Below, in pieces: positions 45,692 to 55,156 of a stretch of 64,000 bases of DNA; positions within the stretch are counted from its first letter, which is position 1, and the number at the start of each line of letters is the position of its first letter. The position numbers and the translations under genes were made by a program. The DNA is taken from positions 1-64,000 of the forward strand of contig QQUU01000007.1 of assembly GCA_003385605.1 (NCBI GenBank), written 5' to 3'. This DNA is from Bacteroidota bacterium. Its GTDB lineage: Bacteria > Bacteroidota > Bacteroidia > Flavobacteriales > Schleiferiaceae. The notes beneath the pieces are model-generated. The model was not told the DNA's origin, did no database searches, and saw only the letters and a list, made by a program, of their open reading frames with translations.

Positions 45692-47430
45692 TATAGATTT
45701 CTAAATGCAGGGTCCAATTTTGCTTGCATCCCAGGATTCTCGCCCAATTCGATCAAATCTTGAATGATGGGGTCTTCAGTGAATTTTGACGTAAGCGCGT
45801 TTGAAGCATTACTCATTCGAGCCATCACACCAGAGAACGAATCCAGGTATTTCTCCAAACCTGTCTTCTGTACAGGCAACTCATAAATACGGTAGGCATC
45901 CAGACCAGCTTCACCTGCGGCGAATTTGATGGCATCCGAGAGGTTTCCTTCGTAATCTGCCAGCGCATTGTCCACAGCATCTGTTCCAGTCCAGACGCGG
46001 CCGCCACAGAGTGGCATGAGGTATTCCATATCCATGTTTCTTCCAGCGGCTACCTTTCCGGTGAAGTCCGCATAACCCTTATCAATCATCTTCTGTAAGA
46101 TAGCATACTGCTCTGGTGAGGGATGCTTGTAGAGATTAGGGAAGTTCGCCAAAGGATGTGTCTGAACTTCCTCCACGTGCAGTCCTAAAGTTTCGCTCAT
46201 CAGTTGCTCGGCAGTAAATAGGCTCATGAATATCCCAATGCTACCTGTTACTGTGGTGCTGTTGGTGAAAATAGCATCAGCGTTACAGCTAATGTAATAC
46301 CCGCCAGAGGCAGCATAGTTGGCCTGACTCACAATCAATGGCTTTTCGATTTTTTCAATGGCGTGGTGAATCATATCTGATGTCAACGCACTGCCGCCTG
46401 GGCTGTTAACACGCAAAACGATAGCCTTCACCTTACTGTTTTTTTCAGCCTTTTCAAGCGCCTTGATGATGTTTCGCGTTCCAATGGTGCTCTCGTCGCC
46501 AGATCCGTTTCCAATGGTTCCGTTGGCATAAATGACAGCAATTCTATCGGTGGAGGTGCCCTTGCTCAAGCCAGCGGCATAATTTTCCCAAGAGTACAAT
46601 TCATAACGCGATTCTAGGTCTTCCATTAAGTCTTCTCTGTAGGCGAGCTTCTCCACTAGACCAACCTCTCGGGCACCCTTGGCATCCATACCGACCCAAT
46701 GGTTGGCGCAAGAATCCAAGGTGTTTGAATTGATGCCTTTGAACTGTTCAAAACCGGCGCTTAAAAACGACCAAAACTGGTCGGTGAGGTTCGATAGTTG
46801 CAACCTGTTTTCCGCGCTCATTTCTGAGGTGATATAAGGCTCCACAGCGCTTTTGAATTTGTTGCCTGTTCCACGCACCACCAAAGGTTCGATCCCGAAT
46901 TTATCAAAGAACTCTTTGTAGTATGTGCTTGAGATACCCACACCTCTGATGTCCATGATTCCTCCTGGATGCAATACCGCAGTATCGCTCAATGCGCTGA
47001 TGTAAGCGCCTTTCTGTGTGTAGTATTCACCGTAAGAGTAAATAGGTTTACCACTCTCCTTAAATGCGATGAGGTATTCTCCGAGCTCTTCAAGCATGCC
47101 GTAGCCGGCAGCAAAAGCACCGTGCTCGATGAGAAGGCCAGAGACCTGGTCGTCTGTTGCTGCTTTTTCCAACCCTAATCGCAGGTCGTTCAGCCCAATA
47201 CTACTGATATCTTGACCCAATATCTCACTATTTAATGCGGCAAATGGATCATCTACTGTGCGCTCAACAAGTTCACCGCTGAGGTTGATTTTTAGCAGAC
47301 TGTTGTCCTTTATCTTTGGCACTCCTTCGTCTGAAGAGGCAGCAGCCCCGATCAAGAGCACAAAGCCCAATACGGTGAGTGTTATAAGTGCAGCAATCGT
47401 GGCAAAGAAGGTGGTAAAGAATGATTTCAT
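45691..47430 (-). CDS. sppA: signal peptide peptidase SppA, long form
   Basis: This 579-residue protein starts at ATG 47430 (MKSFFTTFFATIAALI), giving an N-terminal membrane helix. It has the duplicated S49 architecture of the 67-kDa type. The catalytic lysine lies in the N-terminal repeat (KESGKPIYSYGEYYTQKGAY) and the serine in the C-terminal repeat (NYAASGGYYIS); RVNSPGGSAL is the usual structural motif. It degrades cleaved signal peptides in the membrane. The ATG sits in a CATG shared with the folK start on the opposite strand. Confidence 0.95.
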   Translation of the reverse strand: MKSFFTTFFATIAALITLTVLGFVLLIGAAASSDEGVPKIKDNSLLKINLSGELVERTVDDPFAALNSEILGQDISSIGLNDLRLGLEKAATDDQVSGLLIEHGAFAAGYGMLEELGEYLIAFKESGKPIYSYGEYYTQKGAYISALSDTAVLHPGGIMDIRGVGISSTYYKEFFDKFGIEPLVVRGTGNKFKSAVEPYITSEMSAENRLQLSNLTDQFWSFLSAGFEQFKGINSNTLDSCANHWVGMDAKGAREVGLVEKLAYREDLMEDLESRYELYSWENYAAGLSKGTSTDRIAVIYANGTIGNGSGDESTIGTRNIIKALEKAEKNSKVKAIVLRVNSPGGSALTSDMIHHAIEKIEKPLIVSQANYAASGGYYISCNADAIFTNSTTVTGSIGIFMSLFTAEQLMSETLGLHVEEVQTHPLANFPNLYKHPSPEQYAILQKMIDKGYADFTGKVAAGRNMDMEYLMPLCGGRVWTGTDAVDNALADYEGNLSDAIKFAAGEAGLDAYRIYELPVQKTGLEKYLDSFSGVMARMSNASNALTSKFTEDPIIQDLIELGENPGMQAKLDPAFRNL

Positions 47431-47914
47431 GTATAGAGGTATAATCTTACTTGGTACGAATTTAGGCGATAAATACGGGAATTTGGAATTGGCCCGGAAG
47501 GAACTCCAAGAGCACCTTGATATTCCTCGTGCCAGTGCCATTTACCAGACACCACCGTGGGGGTATGAGAGTTCGGAAGATTATCTCAACCAAGCTTTAG
47601 AATTTACAACAACCCTAGGCCCTGACGCGGTCATGAATTTGTGTCTAGCTACTGAAAAAAGCATGGGTCGAGTGCGCAGCGGTACTGGGTATACGGACCG
47701 GCCAATAGATATTGATATCCTTGTTATTGATGGTGTGACCAGCAACACCGAGTTGCTTGAAGTGCCACATCCAAGACTACACTTGCGGAAATTTGCCTTG
47801 ATGCCGCTCGTTGAGCTGTGGCCAGATTGGAAACACCCGCACTTGCACCTACGGGCAGAAGAGCTGCTGGAACAATGTACAGACCCGGTAGATCCGGTGG
47901 TTATTTCGCAGTAA
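47429..47914 (+). CDS. folK: 6-hydroxymethyl-7,8-dihydropterin pyrophosphokinase
   Basis: This is a 161-residue protein from ATG 47429 (MYRGIILLGTNLGDKYGNLE), the family's usual N-terminus; the longer frame reads through sppA. Signatures: YQTPPWGYESSEDYLNQA, MGRVRSGTGYTDRPIDIDIL with the paired Mg-binding aspartates, and VPHPRLHLRKFALMPL. It makes the pyrophosphorylated pterin for folate synthesis. folA and thyA of the same pathway lie about 4 kb downstream. It overlaps the TrmH-family gene by 14 bases tail to tail. Confidence 0.96.
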   Translation: MYRGIILLGTNLGDKYGNLELARKELQEHLDIPRASAIYQTPPWGYESSEDYLNQALEFTTTLGPDAVMNLCLATEKSMGRVRSGTGYTDRPIDIDILVIDGVTSNTELLEVPHPRLHLRKFALMPLVELWPDWKHPHLHLRAEELLEQCTDPVDPVVISQ

Positions 47915-48428
47915 GTCCTTTGTGGATTTCAAACAAGGCCATACCCGCGCTCACGCTAACGTTGAGGCTGTGTTTAGTGCCGAATTGCTTGATTTCAATC
48001 ACGTCATCACATGCATCTACTACCGCTTGTTGCACACCCATAACTTCGTGGCCAACGACTAAGGCTGTAGGGCCTTGTACCTGATAATTTCTCAAATCTA
48101 TGCTGTCCTCGGCCTGTTCTAACGCCGCGATGCGAAAACCTTGTTCTTTTAAGGATTCAATGCACGAGAGGGTATCGTCGACCTTGGTCCACGCTACGGT
48201 TTGTGTGGCCCCTAAGGCAGTTTTTTCAATCTCATGATGTCCAGGTTCCGGGGTCATGCCGCAGAGGTAGATGTGTTCGGCAAGAAAACAGTCGGCGGTT
48301 CGGAACATGGAGCCAACGTTGTGCATGCTTCTAATGTTGTCTAAAATGAGCACCATTGGGGTTTTTCCTGCCTGCGCAAATTCTTCAGGCGTTAATCTTC
48401 CCAATTCGTTATTTCTAAGTTTTCTCAT
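47901..48428 (-). CDS. TrmH/SpoU-family RNA methyltransferase
   Basis: This 175-residue SPOUT protein has the three SpoU motifs: NIRSMHNVGSMFRTAD (motif 1), LVVGHEVMGV (motif 2) and LNVSVSAGMALFEI (motif 3), which form the knotted AdoMet site. The short length lacks an RNA-binding extension, as in TrmL/TrmH-like enzymes that methylate a tRNA ribose. The target nucleotide cannot be deduced. It is divergent from mutS with 45 bases between the starts. Confidence 0.93.
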   Translation of the reverse strand: MRKLRNNELGRLTPEEFAQAGKTPMVLILDNIRSMHNVGSMFRTADCFLAEHIYLCGMTPEPGHHEIEKTALGATQTVAWTKVDDTLSCIESLKEQGFRIAALEQAEDSIDLRNYQVQGPTALVVGHEVMGVQQAVVDACDDVIEIKQFGTKHSLNVSVSAGMALFEIHKGLTAK

Positions 48429-48473
48429 CCGATAGACTCTAAGTACATTAGCGTTTCACAAAGAAAGAGATAA

Positions 48474-51065
48474 ATGGCCAAAAAAGCGGGAAAGAAGCAA
48501 ACACCTATGATGCGTCAATTTGACGAGATCAAAGCAAAGCATCCCGAGGCACTGTTGCTCTTTCGAGTGGGCGATTTCTATGAGACCTTCGGCTCGGATG
48601 CCGAGAAGGCGTCGAAGACATTGGATATCATCTTGACCAAAAGATCCAACGGCTCCGCCTCGGAGGTCGCTCTGGCTGGATTCCCGCACCATGCGCTCCA
48701 AACTTATTTGCCAAAATTGGTCAAAGCGGGCCACAGGGTGGCTATCGTAGAGCAGTTGGAGGATCCGAAAACAGTAAAGGGATTAGTCAAGCGCGGTGTG
48801 ACCGACATGATTACCCCAGGGATGAATCTAAATGCAGATTTACTCTCAGGGAAAGAGCACAATTATTTAGCGGCACTTTATCCAGCAAAAAAGGGGCCTT
48901 GGGGACTAGCAATCATTGAAGTGAGCACAGGGTCATTCCATTATGCCGAGCACAATGAGGCTGAAATCCTCAGCGCTTTGAGCTCCTACAATCCAAAAGA
49001 AATTATTCATCCCCGAGACATGGAGCGTGGACTTCGAAAGAAGTTAGAGGAGGAGTATTACCTCTTTGGTATCGACGCTTGGGCTTGGGAAGAAACCTAT
49101 GCATTTGAGCAACTCACGACACATTTTCAAACCAACAGCTTGAGCGGTTTTGGATTAGAAAAAGGGAGTGCAGGTGCAATTGCTGCGGGTGCTGTATTGC
49201 ATCACTTAAAGCGTAGCGAATACAGTTCGCTGGATCACATCGCGAGTATTTCGCGCATTTCATTGGACGATTTCATGTGGTTGGACGGATTTACGGTTTC
49301 CAACCTGGAACTCTTCGCATCAAATGCACCAGGGGGCACATCGACCCTGGATATTATCGACAAGACCATCAGTCCTATGGGCGGCAGGTTGCTGCGTACT
49401 TTCCTCGCTCTTCCGCTGCTCAATACGGAAACCATTACCAAACGCCACAATGCGGTCGAAGCGTTGCTCGAGGAGCCCGACTTAATGGATGCGTTATCCG
49501 ATGCCCTTAAAGGGATGCCGGATATCGAGCGCCTGTGTAGTCGAGTAGCCACTGGGCGCATCAGCCCTAAGGAGATGGCCCGGTTGCGCGAGGCTTTGAA
49601 ACAGAGTGCGGCGCTCGTGGAATTGGTCCAAGAAAAATCTTGGGATCATCCTGAGCAGTTGCCCGATGTACTTGCACCGCTCTACCAAGAGTTAGCCCAT
49701 GCTTTGGTGGAAGACCCCACGGCCATTATCGGTAAAGGAGAGGCGTTGCAAAGCGACTACGACACTGAGTTGAGCCGATTGAGAGGCTTGCTTAACGATG
49801 CCACAGGAACCCTTGAAGCCATTCGCGTCCGCGAAGCTGAAGCGACAGGTATTCCTTCCTTGAAATTGGCGTTTAATAATGTTTTCGGCTACTATCTAGA
49901 GGTTCGAAACTCACATAAAGACAAGGTTCCACAAGAGTGGCACCGCAAGCAAACATTGGTCAATGCAGAGCGCTACATCACTGACGAGCTCAAAAAGTTT
50001 GAGGCGGAAGTGCTCGGTGCTGAAGAACAGATTAAAGCCATAGAGCTGCGTTTGTTTGCGCATATAGTAGAGAAGACTAAGGAGCATCTTAGTACCCTGC
50101 TGGTACTTGCTCGTTGGGTGGCAACCACAGATGTGCTCTTGAGCTTCGCCGAAGTTGCCAAACGCTACAACTATTGTCGTCCAACTTTTACAGAAGGGGC
50201 CAACATTGAAATCGAGAAGGGTAGACATCCGGTCATCGAGCGCATGTTGCCTGAAGACCAGCCGTACATTGCCAACGGTATCGCTTTGCACCAAGAGGAT
50301 GCCTCTATAGCCATGATTACCGGCCCTAACATGAGCGGTAAAAGTGCCCTTTTGCGCCAAGTAGCGCTCATTCAGATTCTAGCACAAATGGGGAGTTATG
50401 TCCCTGCTGCGGCTGCTTCATTGCCGATCATAGACCGATTGTTTGTTCGTGTTGGTGCTTCGGACAACCTTAGTAAAGGGGAAAGTACATTCATGGTGGA
50501 AATGAACGAGACAGCAACCATTCTAAACAATGTATCCAAGCAGTCTTTAGTGATTCTCGATGAGATCGGTCGAGGTACCTCGACTTTTGATGGGGTCAGT
50601 ATCGCCTGGGGGATTGCAGAATACTTGCACCAGCACCCGTTTTCACCGCTGGTGCTATTCGCTACACACTACCACGAGCTCAATGCCATGGCCAATACCT
50701 TCAGCAAGGTGCGCAACTACCATGTAGCTGCGGAAGAGCATCAGGGGGAGATCGTGTTTACGCGTCAACTCAAAGAGGGGGGAACAGCCCACAGCTTTGG
50801 TTTACACGTGGCCAAATTAGCGGGTATTCCAGGGTATGTGCTGAACAGGGCAGAAAGCGTTTTGAAGGAATTGGAACAGTCGAAATCGAAGGAGGAAGGA
50901 GCACCAGATACAGCGGCTTCTGGCCAATTGAATTTCTTTACTCTGGACCGTCCGGAATTGGAAGAATTGGCCGATGAAATTGAAAATGTGGATGTTAACC
51001 AACTCAAGCCTATAGAGGCTTTGATGCTGCTAAATACCTTTAAGGAAAAACTTTCAAAAAAATAG
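48474..51065 (+). CDS. mutS: DNA mismatch repair protein MutS
   Basis: This is an 863-residue protein. N-terminal mismatch-binding domain: MMRQFDEIKAKHPEALLLFRVGDFYETFG, with the Phe-x-Glu motif (FYE). Connector, core and clamp domains follow. The ATPase holds the Walker A TGPNMSGKSALLRQ, LSKGESTFMVEM, the Walker B and signature DEIGRGTSTFDGVSIAW, and the THYHEL switch. It recognises base mismatches and small loops and recruits MutL. The length is normal. It is followed 50 bases later by the tRNA pair with its own promoter. Confidence 0.98.
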   Translation: MAKKAGKKQTPMMRQFDEIKAKHPEALLLFRVGDFYETFGSDAEKASKTLDIILTKRSNGSASEVALAGFPHHALQTYLPKLVKAGHRVAIVEQLEDPKTVKGLVKRGVTDMITPGMNLNADLLSGKEHNYLAALYPAKKGPWGLAIIEVSTGSFHYAEHNEAEILSALSSYNPKEIIHPRDMERGLRKKLEEEYYLFGIDAWAWEETYAFEQLTTHFQTNSLSGFGLEKGSAGAIAAGAVLHHLKRSEYSSLDHIASISRISLDDFMWLDGFTVSNLELFASNAPGGTSTLDIIDKTISPMGGRLLRTFLALPLLNTETITKRHNAVEALLEEPDLMDALSDALKGMPDIERLCSRVATGRISPKEMARLREALKQSAALVELVQEKSWDHPEQLPDVLAPLYQELAHALVEDPTAIIGKGEALQSDYDTELSRLRGLLNDATGTLEAIRVREAEATGIPSLKLAFNNVFGYYLEVRNSHKDKVPQEWHRKQTLVNAERYITDELKKFEAEVLGAEEQIKAIELRLFAHIVEKTKEHLSTLLVLARWVATTDVLLSFAEVAKRYNYCRPTFTEGANIEIEKGRHPVIERMLPEDQPYIANGIALHQEDASIAMITGPNMSGKSALLRQVALIQILAQMGSYVPAAAASLPIIDRLFVRVGASDNLSKGESTFMVEMNETATILNNVSKQSLVILDEIGRGTSTFDGVSIAWGIAEYLHQHPFSPLVLFATHYHELNAMANTFSKVRNYHVAAEEHQGEIVFTRQLKEGGTAHSFGLHVAKLAGIPGYVLNRAESVLKELEQSKSKEEGAPDTAASGQLNFFTLDRPELEELADEIENVDVNQLKPIEALMLLNTFKEKLSKK

Positions 51066-51074
51066 GTCTTGCTG

Positions 51075-51104
51075 TTGCAATAAATTAAAAGGGCTGTATA
51101 TTTG
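51075..51104 (+). promoter_or_regulatory. promoter of the tRNA-Gly gene
   Basis: TTG (51075-51077), 19 bases, then TATATTTG (51097-51104): a full match to the Bacteroidota promoter, 11 bases before the mature tRNA 5' end. Confidence 0.75.
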
Positions 51105-51115
51105 CCCTCCCCAAC

Positions 51116-51188
<73 letters not shown>

Positions 51189-51194
51189 CAAAGA

Positions 51195-51219
51195 CCCTCC
51201 TTCAAGCGGAGGGTTTTTT
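51195..51219 (+). terminator. terminator between the two tRNA genes
   Basis: CCCTCC (51195-51200), a 7-base loop and GGAGGG (51208-51213) run into T6. It would end the tRNA-Gly transcript before tRNA-Leu. Confidence 0.8.
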
Positions 51220-51225
51220 GTTGGA

Positions 51226-51311
51226 GCCCCGGTGGTGGAATTGGTAGACACGCCGGACTTAAAATCCTGTGGACAGTAATGTCCGTGCCGGTTCGACCCC
51301 GGCCCGGGGCA
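51226..51311 (+). tRNA. tRNA-Leu (anticodon TAA)
   Basis: An 86-base class II tRNA: acceptor GCCCCGG/CCGGGGC with discriminator A, anticodon loop CTTAAAA (anticodon TAA), a long variable arm (GTGGACAGTAATGTCC region) and a T-arm with GGTTCGACCCC. CCA is not encoded. It reads UUA and UUG. Confidence 0.95.
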
Positions 51312-51316
51312 CATAA

Positions 51317-51345
51317 AGCCCGCCTCCTCGAGGCGGGCTTTTTTG
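51317..51345 (+). terminator. terminator after tRNA-Leu
   Basis: AGCCCGCCT (51317-51325), a 5-base loop and AGGCGGGCT (51331-51339) are followed by T6. Confidence 0.9.
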
Positions 51346-51417
51346 TTGTTCATTTCGCGTGGAAAACAACCCTGCTTCTCTTGCGTTGTAAGCCTAAGGA
51401 AAAAGCATATTTGTTAC

Positions 51418-52299
51418 ATGCAGCAATACCACGATTTAGTAGAAAGAGTACTCGCAGAAGGCGTGCAAAAAGGCGACCGTACGGGTACTGGAACCAAGAG
51501 TGTTTTCGGCCATCAAATGCGTTTTAACCTGCAGGAAGGATTTCCGCTTTTGACCACGAAAAAAGTACACATCAAAAGCATTCTTCACGAGCTTCTTTGG
51601 TTTCTTCAAGGTTCGACAAATATTGAATATCTCGCGCAGAACAAAGTCCGTATTTGGGACGACTGGCCGTACGCAGCGTATTCAAAAAGTAACGAGTTTG
51701 GTGGAGAGGATATTCGTGAGTTTGCTGCTAAAGTTGCCACTGATAAAGACTTTGCGGCGAAGTGGGGCGAGTTGGGTCCGGTATACGGATACCAATGGCG
51801 TTCTTGGCCGGCACCAGATGGCGGAAGTGTGGATCAGATAGCACAGGTCATCGACCAGATTAAGAACAATCCAAACAGCAGACGCATCATTGTCAATGCG
51901 TGGAATGTTGGTTTCGTGGATCAAATGGCCTTGCCGCCGTGTCACGCCTTTTTCCAATTCTACGTCGCCGACGGTAAGCTGAGCTGTCAGCTGTATCAAA
52001 GAAGTGCAGACATCTTCTTGGGTGTGCCGTTTAACATCGCCTCTTACGCCTTTCTAGTGCACATGGTTGCTCAAGTTTGTGGGTTGGAAGTGGGTGATTT
52101 CGTTCACACTTTGGGTGATGCGCACATCTATAACAACCACATCGAGCAATTGGAACTGCAGTTGACAAGAGACTTCAGAGCATTGCCAAAATTAAAATTG
52201 AACCCTGAGGTCACCTCTATTTTCGATTTCAAGTACGACGATTTTGAAATTGAAGGATACGATCCTCACCCTCACATTCCTGGAAAAGTAGCGGTATAA
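51418..52299 (+). CDS. thyA: thymidylate synthase
   Basis: This is a 293-residue enzyme from ATG 51418 ([15 protein letters not shown]); a longer frame from 51343 runs back into the terminator after tRNA-Leu and is rejected. Markers: [40 protein letters not shown], the catalytic cysteine in [33 protein letters not shown] and GDAHIYNNH. It makes dTMP from dUMP with methylene-THF, producing dihydrofolate, which the folA product recycles. A near-consensus CATATTTG lies just ahead of the start (51406-51413). Its stop overlaps the folA start (TAATG). Confidence 0.98.
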   Translation: MQQYHDLVERVLAEGVQKGDRTGTGTKSVFGHQMRFNLQEGFPLLTTKKVHIKSILHELLWFLQGSTNIEYLAQNKVRIWDDWPYAAYSKSNEFGGEDIREFAAKVATDKDFAAKWGELGPVYGYQWRSWPAPDGGSVDQIAQVIDQIKNNPNSRRIIVNAWNVGFVDQMALPPCHAFFQFYVADGKLSCQLYQRSADIFLGVPFNIASYAFLVHMVAQVCGLEVGDFVHTLGDAHIYNNHIEQLELQLTRDFRALPKLKLNPEVTSIFDFKYDDFEIEGYDPHPHIPGKVAV

Positions 52300-52793
52300 T
52301 GATTTTAAAAGCCATCGTAGCCTATGCCGAAAACCGAGTCATCGGAAAAGACAACGACCTCATCTGGCATTTGCCGGACGATTTAAAGCATTTTAAGCGA
52401 CACACTGCGGGTAAAACGATCATTATGGGCCGCAAGACGTGGGATAGCCTGGGCGGTAGGCCCTTGCCGAACCGCAGGCACATCGTTATTACACGCACCG
52501 AAGGTTTTCAAGCCAACGGCGCTGAGGTAGTGCATTCGCTCGAAGAGGCGGTAGCATTAGCAAAAACGGAAGAGGAAGTTTTCATTGTTGGCGGCGCACA
52601 GATTTACGCGCTTTCACTTCCCATGATTGATGTCCTTGAAATCACTGAGGTTCACGCCCACTTTGAAGGCGATGCGTTCTTTCCAACATTTGATGAGTCC
52701 GATTTTGAATTGGTCACCGAAGAACATCATCCAACGGACGAAAAACACAAACACTCTTTCACATTTAAAACCTGGAAGCGTAAAGCTTCATAA
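52299..52793 (+). CDS. folA: dihydrofolate reductase
   Basis: This is a 164-residue enzyme. N-terminus ILKAIVAYAENRVIGKDNDLIWHLPDDLKHFK (the conserved IGxxxxLxWxLPxDxxxF pattern, with Asp and Phe contacting folate), NADPH loop MGRKTWDSLGGRPLPNRRH and FIVGGAQIYALSLP. It reduces dihydrofolate formed by the overlapping thyA product. The thyA-folA pair is a classical operon. It ends ten bases before the M13 peptidase gene. Confidence 0.97.
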   Translation: MILKAIVAYAENRVIGKDNDLIWHLPDDLKHFKRHTAGKTIIMGRKTWDSLGGRPLPNRRHIVITRTEGFQANGAEVVHSLEEAVALAKTEEEVFIVGGAQIYALSLPMIDVLEITEVHAHFEGDAFFPTFDESDFELVTEEHHPTDEKHKHSFTFKTWKRKAS

Positions 52794-52802
52794 CCCTGTA
52801 TT

Positions 52803-54809
52803 ATGAGAAAACATTTAGTACTTCTATCTCTGGGCGCACTGGCTTCATGTGCCGCACCAGAAACTGAAATGGCGGACGCTCGCCCGGCATTTCCACTTGA
52901 GCATTTAGATACGAGCGTACATGCTTGTGACGATTTCTTCCAATACACCGCCGGTGGTTGGAGAGAAGCAAACCCAATCCCTGAAACCGAAGTGCGTTGG
53001 GGCGAATTCAACAAACTTCGCGAGGCTAACAAACAACGACTCAAAGAGTTGTTCGCTGAAGTGGTTGCCGGGACCTTTGAAAAAGGCTCTGACGAGCAAT
53101 TGATTGGTGATCTAGTTGTGAGCGGAATGGATAGTGTAGCACGTAACGAACGCGGTACTTCAGAGCTCGTGCCGTTCTTAGAGGCAGCGGATGCCGTTAC
53201 CTCGCTAGAGGAGCTATTTGTCCTCATGGCCCAGCACAAATTTTACGGCGTAAGCGCACCGGTCAATGCATATGTTAGAACGGATGCGAAAAATTCGAAA
53301 GTCAATGCCTTGTACGTGGGTCAAGGCGGATTAGGTCTTCCAGATAGAGACTACTACTTGCGTGACGATGAAGAAAGTGTAAAACTTCAGGAGGCGTATC
53401 GTGCACACATCGAGACTATGGCGGAGCTAACGGGAAGCGAATTAGACGCAGCAGCGATTTATGCCTTAGAATATGCTTTGGCAGAAGCTATGAAGTCGCG
53501 TGTTGAGATGCGCGATGCAGACAAACGTTATAACCCGATGACGGTAAGTGAATGGCAGGCCTTGGCGCCTTCGATGCCTGTTGCTGCTTATATGGCGGAA
53601 TTGGGATTGGACGATAGAACTGTAGTGAACAGTGCCCCTGAATTCTTTTCTCGTATGGAAGCTAAGGTGGCCAATTTTTCACTCGATACTTGGAAGCAAT
53701 ACCACAAATGGCACATCATAAATGGTGCTTCGGGCGCATTGAATGATGCCTTGGAAGTGGCATCGTTTGAATTCTACCAAAAGACGTTGCGCGGAAAGCC
53801 AAAAATGAATCCAAGATGGAAGCGTGTTCAAGGCTCAACGGGTATGTTAGGCCAGCAAGTAGGGCATTTGTACGCGGATAGATTCTTCCCAGAAGAGCAC
53901 AAAGCTGAGGTGGAACAGATGGTTGAAGATTTGCGTACAGCATTCCGTGGTCGTATTGACCAGTTGACTTGGATGACTGATGCTACCAAGGAAAAAGCGC
54001 GTAAAAAATTGGACGCCTTTACCTATAAGATTGGGTACCCTGACAAGTGGGAGGACATCAGCGATCTAGAAATCTCAAAGGACAGCTACTTTGCGAATTT
54101 GAAAAGTATGTCGGTGTACTTCACCAAGAAGAATTTGGCGAAGATTGACGAGCCGGTAGATAAGAGCGAATGGGGTATGGGTGCACACATTGTGAACGCC
54201 TACTACAACCCGCTCAACAATGAGGTTGTGTTCCCTGCAGGGATCTTGCAGCCACCGTTCTACAACCCCGATGCGGATGCGGCAATTAACTACGGAGCCA
54301 TCGGCGGGGTTATTGGTCACGAATTCTCTCACGGTTTTGACGATCAAGGTGCGAAATACGGACCGGACGGCAACCTTGAGAATTGGTGGACGGATGAAGA
54401 CAAGGCACAGTTTGAGTCGTTGACGACACAGCTGGCCGATCAATACTCTTCTTACGAAGTGTTGCCGGGCGTTAATGTCAATGGACGATTGACTTTAGGT
54501 GAAAACATTGCTGACCTTGGCGGTCTTACGCTCGCCTATTACGCTTACCAAAACTGGAAGGGAGATAAGGAGATTGAGCCGATTGATGGGTTCACGGACG
54601 AACAACGTGTCTTCTTAGGTTGGGCGCAAGTTTGGCAGAGCAACGGTCGCGACGAGTACTTCAAAAATCAAGTGACCACTGACCCACACAGTCCAGCGGA
54701 ATTCCGCGTATCAGGTACTGTGAGCAATATGCCGGAATTCAAGGCAGCCTTCGGTTGTGAAGAAGGTGAAAATTTAAAACCGGCAGGAGAAGAAATTACT
54801 ATTTGGTAA
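52803..54809 (+). CDS. M13 family metallopeptidase (PepO/neprilysin-like) lipoprotein
   Basis: This is a 668-residue protein with lipoprotein signal MRKHLVLLSLGALASC (Cys16). The M13 N-domain follows (CDDFFQYTAGGWREANPIPE). The catalytic domain contains NEVVFPAGILQPPFYNP, the zinc motif GGVIGHEFSHGFDDQGAKYGPDG (HExxH at about residue 505), and the third ligand region ENIADLGGL; TTDPHSPAEFRVSGTVSN is the usual C-terminal block. It should cleave oligopeptides in the periplasm or at the surface. It lies 9 bases after folA, so it may be transcribed with thyA-folA although the functions differ. Confidence 0.96.
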   Translation: MRKHLVLLSLGALASCAAPETEMADARPAFPLEHLDTSVHACDDFFQYTAGGWREANPIPETEVRWGEFNKLREANKQRLKELFAEVVAGTFEKGSDEQLIGDLVVSGMDSVARNERGTSELVPFLEAADAVTSLEELFVLMAQHKFYGVSAPVNAYVRTDAKNSKVNALYVGQGGLGLPDRDYYLRDDEESVKLQEAYRAHIETMAELTGSELDAAAIYALEYALAEAMKSRVEMRDADKRYNPMTVSEWQALAPSMPVAAYMAELGLDDRTVVNSAPEFFSRMEAKVANFSLDTWKQYHKWHIINGASGALNDALEVASFEFYQKTLRGKPKMNPRWKRVQGSTGMLGQQVGHLYADRFFPEEHKAEVEQMVEDLRTAFRGRIDQLTWMTDATKEKARKKLDAFTYKIGYPDKWEDISDLEISKDSYFANLKSMSVYFTKKNLAKIDEPVDKSEWGMGAHIVNAYYNPLNNEVVFPAGILQPPFYNPDADAAINYGAIGGVIGHEFSHGFDDQGAKYGPDGNLENWWTDEDKAQFESLTTQLADQYSSYEVLPGVNVNGRLTLGENIADLGGLTLAYYAYQNWKGDKEIEPIDGFTDEQRVFLGWAQVWQSNGRDEYFKNQVTTDPHSPAEFRVSGTVSNMPEFKAAFGCEEGENLKPAGEEITIW

Positions 54810-54877
54810 TCGTGACTCATGTTCCGCTAATTTGGAACAGGTTCATTGTACCTTTACACCAATAAATTTTGAATGCA

Positions 54878-55156
54878 ATGACAATCAACGAAGCAATCAA
54901 CCACGAAAACGCAAGTTTAGTAGACGTTAGAACTCCTGGCGAGGTTTCTATGGAGCCGGTTCCAGGTGCAGTGAATATCCCTCTTGATGAGGTTCCAGAG
55001 CGTTGGGAAGAATTCAAGGATATGCCGCGTCCACTGGTCATCTTTTGTAGAAGTGGTAACCGTTCTGGTCAAGCGATTGAATTCCTGAAATCCAAAGGCA
55101 TCAGCGATGGAATGAATGGAATGGGTGCTTCTGATGTCCTAATAAATTTGATGTAA
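54878..55156 (+). CDS. rhodanese-like domain protein (cytosolic)
   Basis: This is a 92-residue single rhodanese domain from ATG 54878 (MTINEAINHENASLVDVRTPGE, abbreviated start MTINEAINHENAS); a TTG at 54869 is an unlikely alternative. The active loop is FCRSGNRSG with the sulfur-carrying Cys. VDVRTPGE and GAVNIPLDEV are typical. It has no signal peptide. It starts an operon of a second rhodanese (TAATG overlap), a thioredoxin and a DUF3089 lipoprotein, so a role in persulfide or thiol handling is plausible. Confidence 0.93.
   Translation: MTINEAINHENASLVDVRTPGEVSMEPVPGAVNIPLDEVPERWEEFKDMPRPLVIFCRSGNRSGQAIEFLKSKGISDGMNGMGASDVLINLM

Noticed and set aside
47258-47428. folK extension of 57 residues upstream
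   Set aside because: It is antisense sppA sequence; HPPK proteins begin at the ILLGTNLGD strand.
51343-51417. thyA extension from 51343
   Set aside because: It starts in the T-tract of the tRNA-Leu terminator; ThyA begins at [12 protein letters not shown].
54829-54848. Inverted repeat GTTCC...GGAAC upstream of the first rhodanese, and a similar TTCCGCTAATT near 24719
   Set aside because: The arms are only five bases, the second copy lacks the other arm, and the flanks differ; two short matches in 64 kb are not enough to call an operator.
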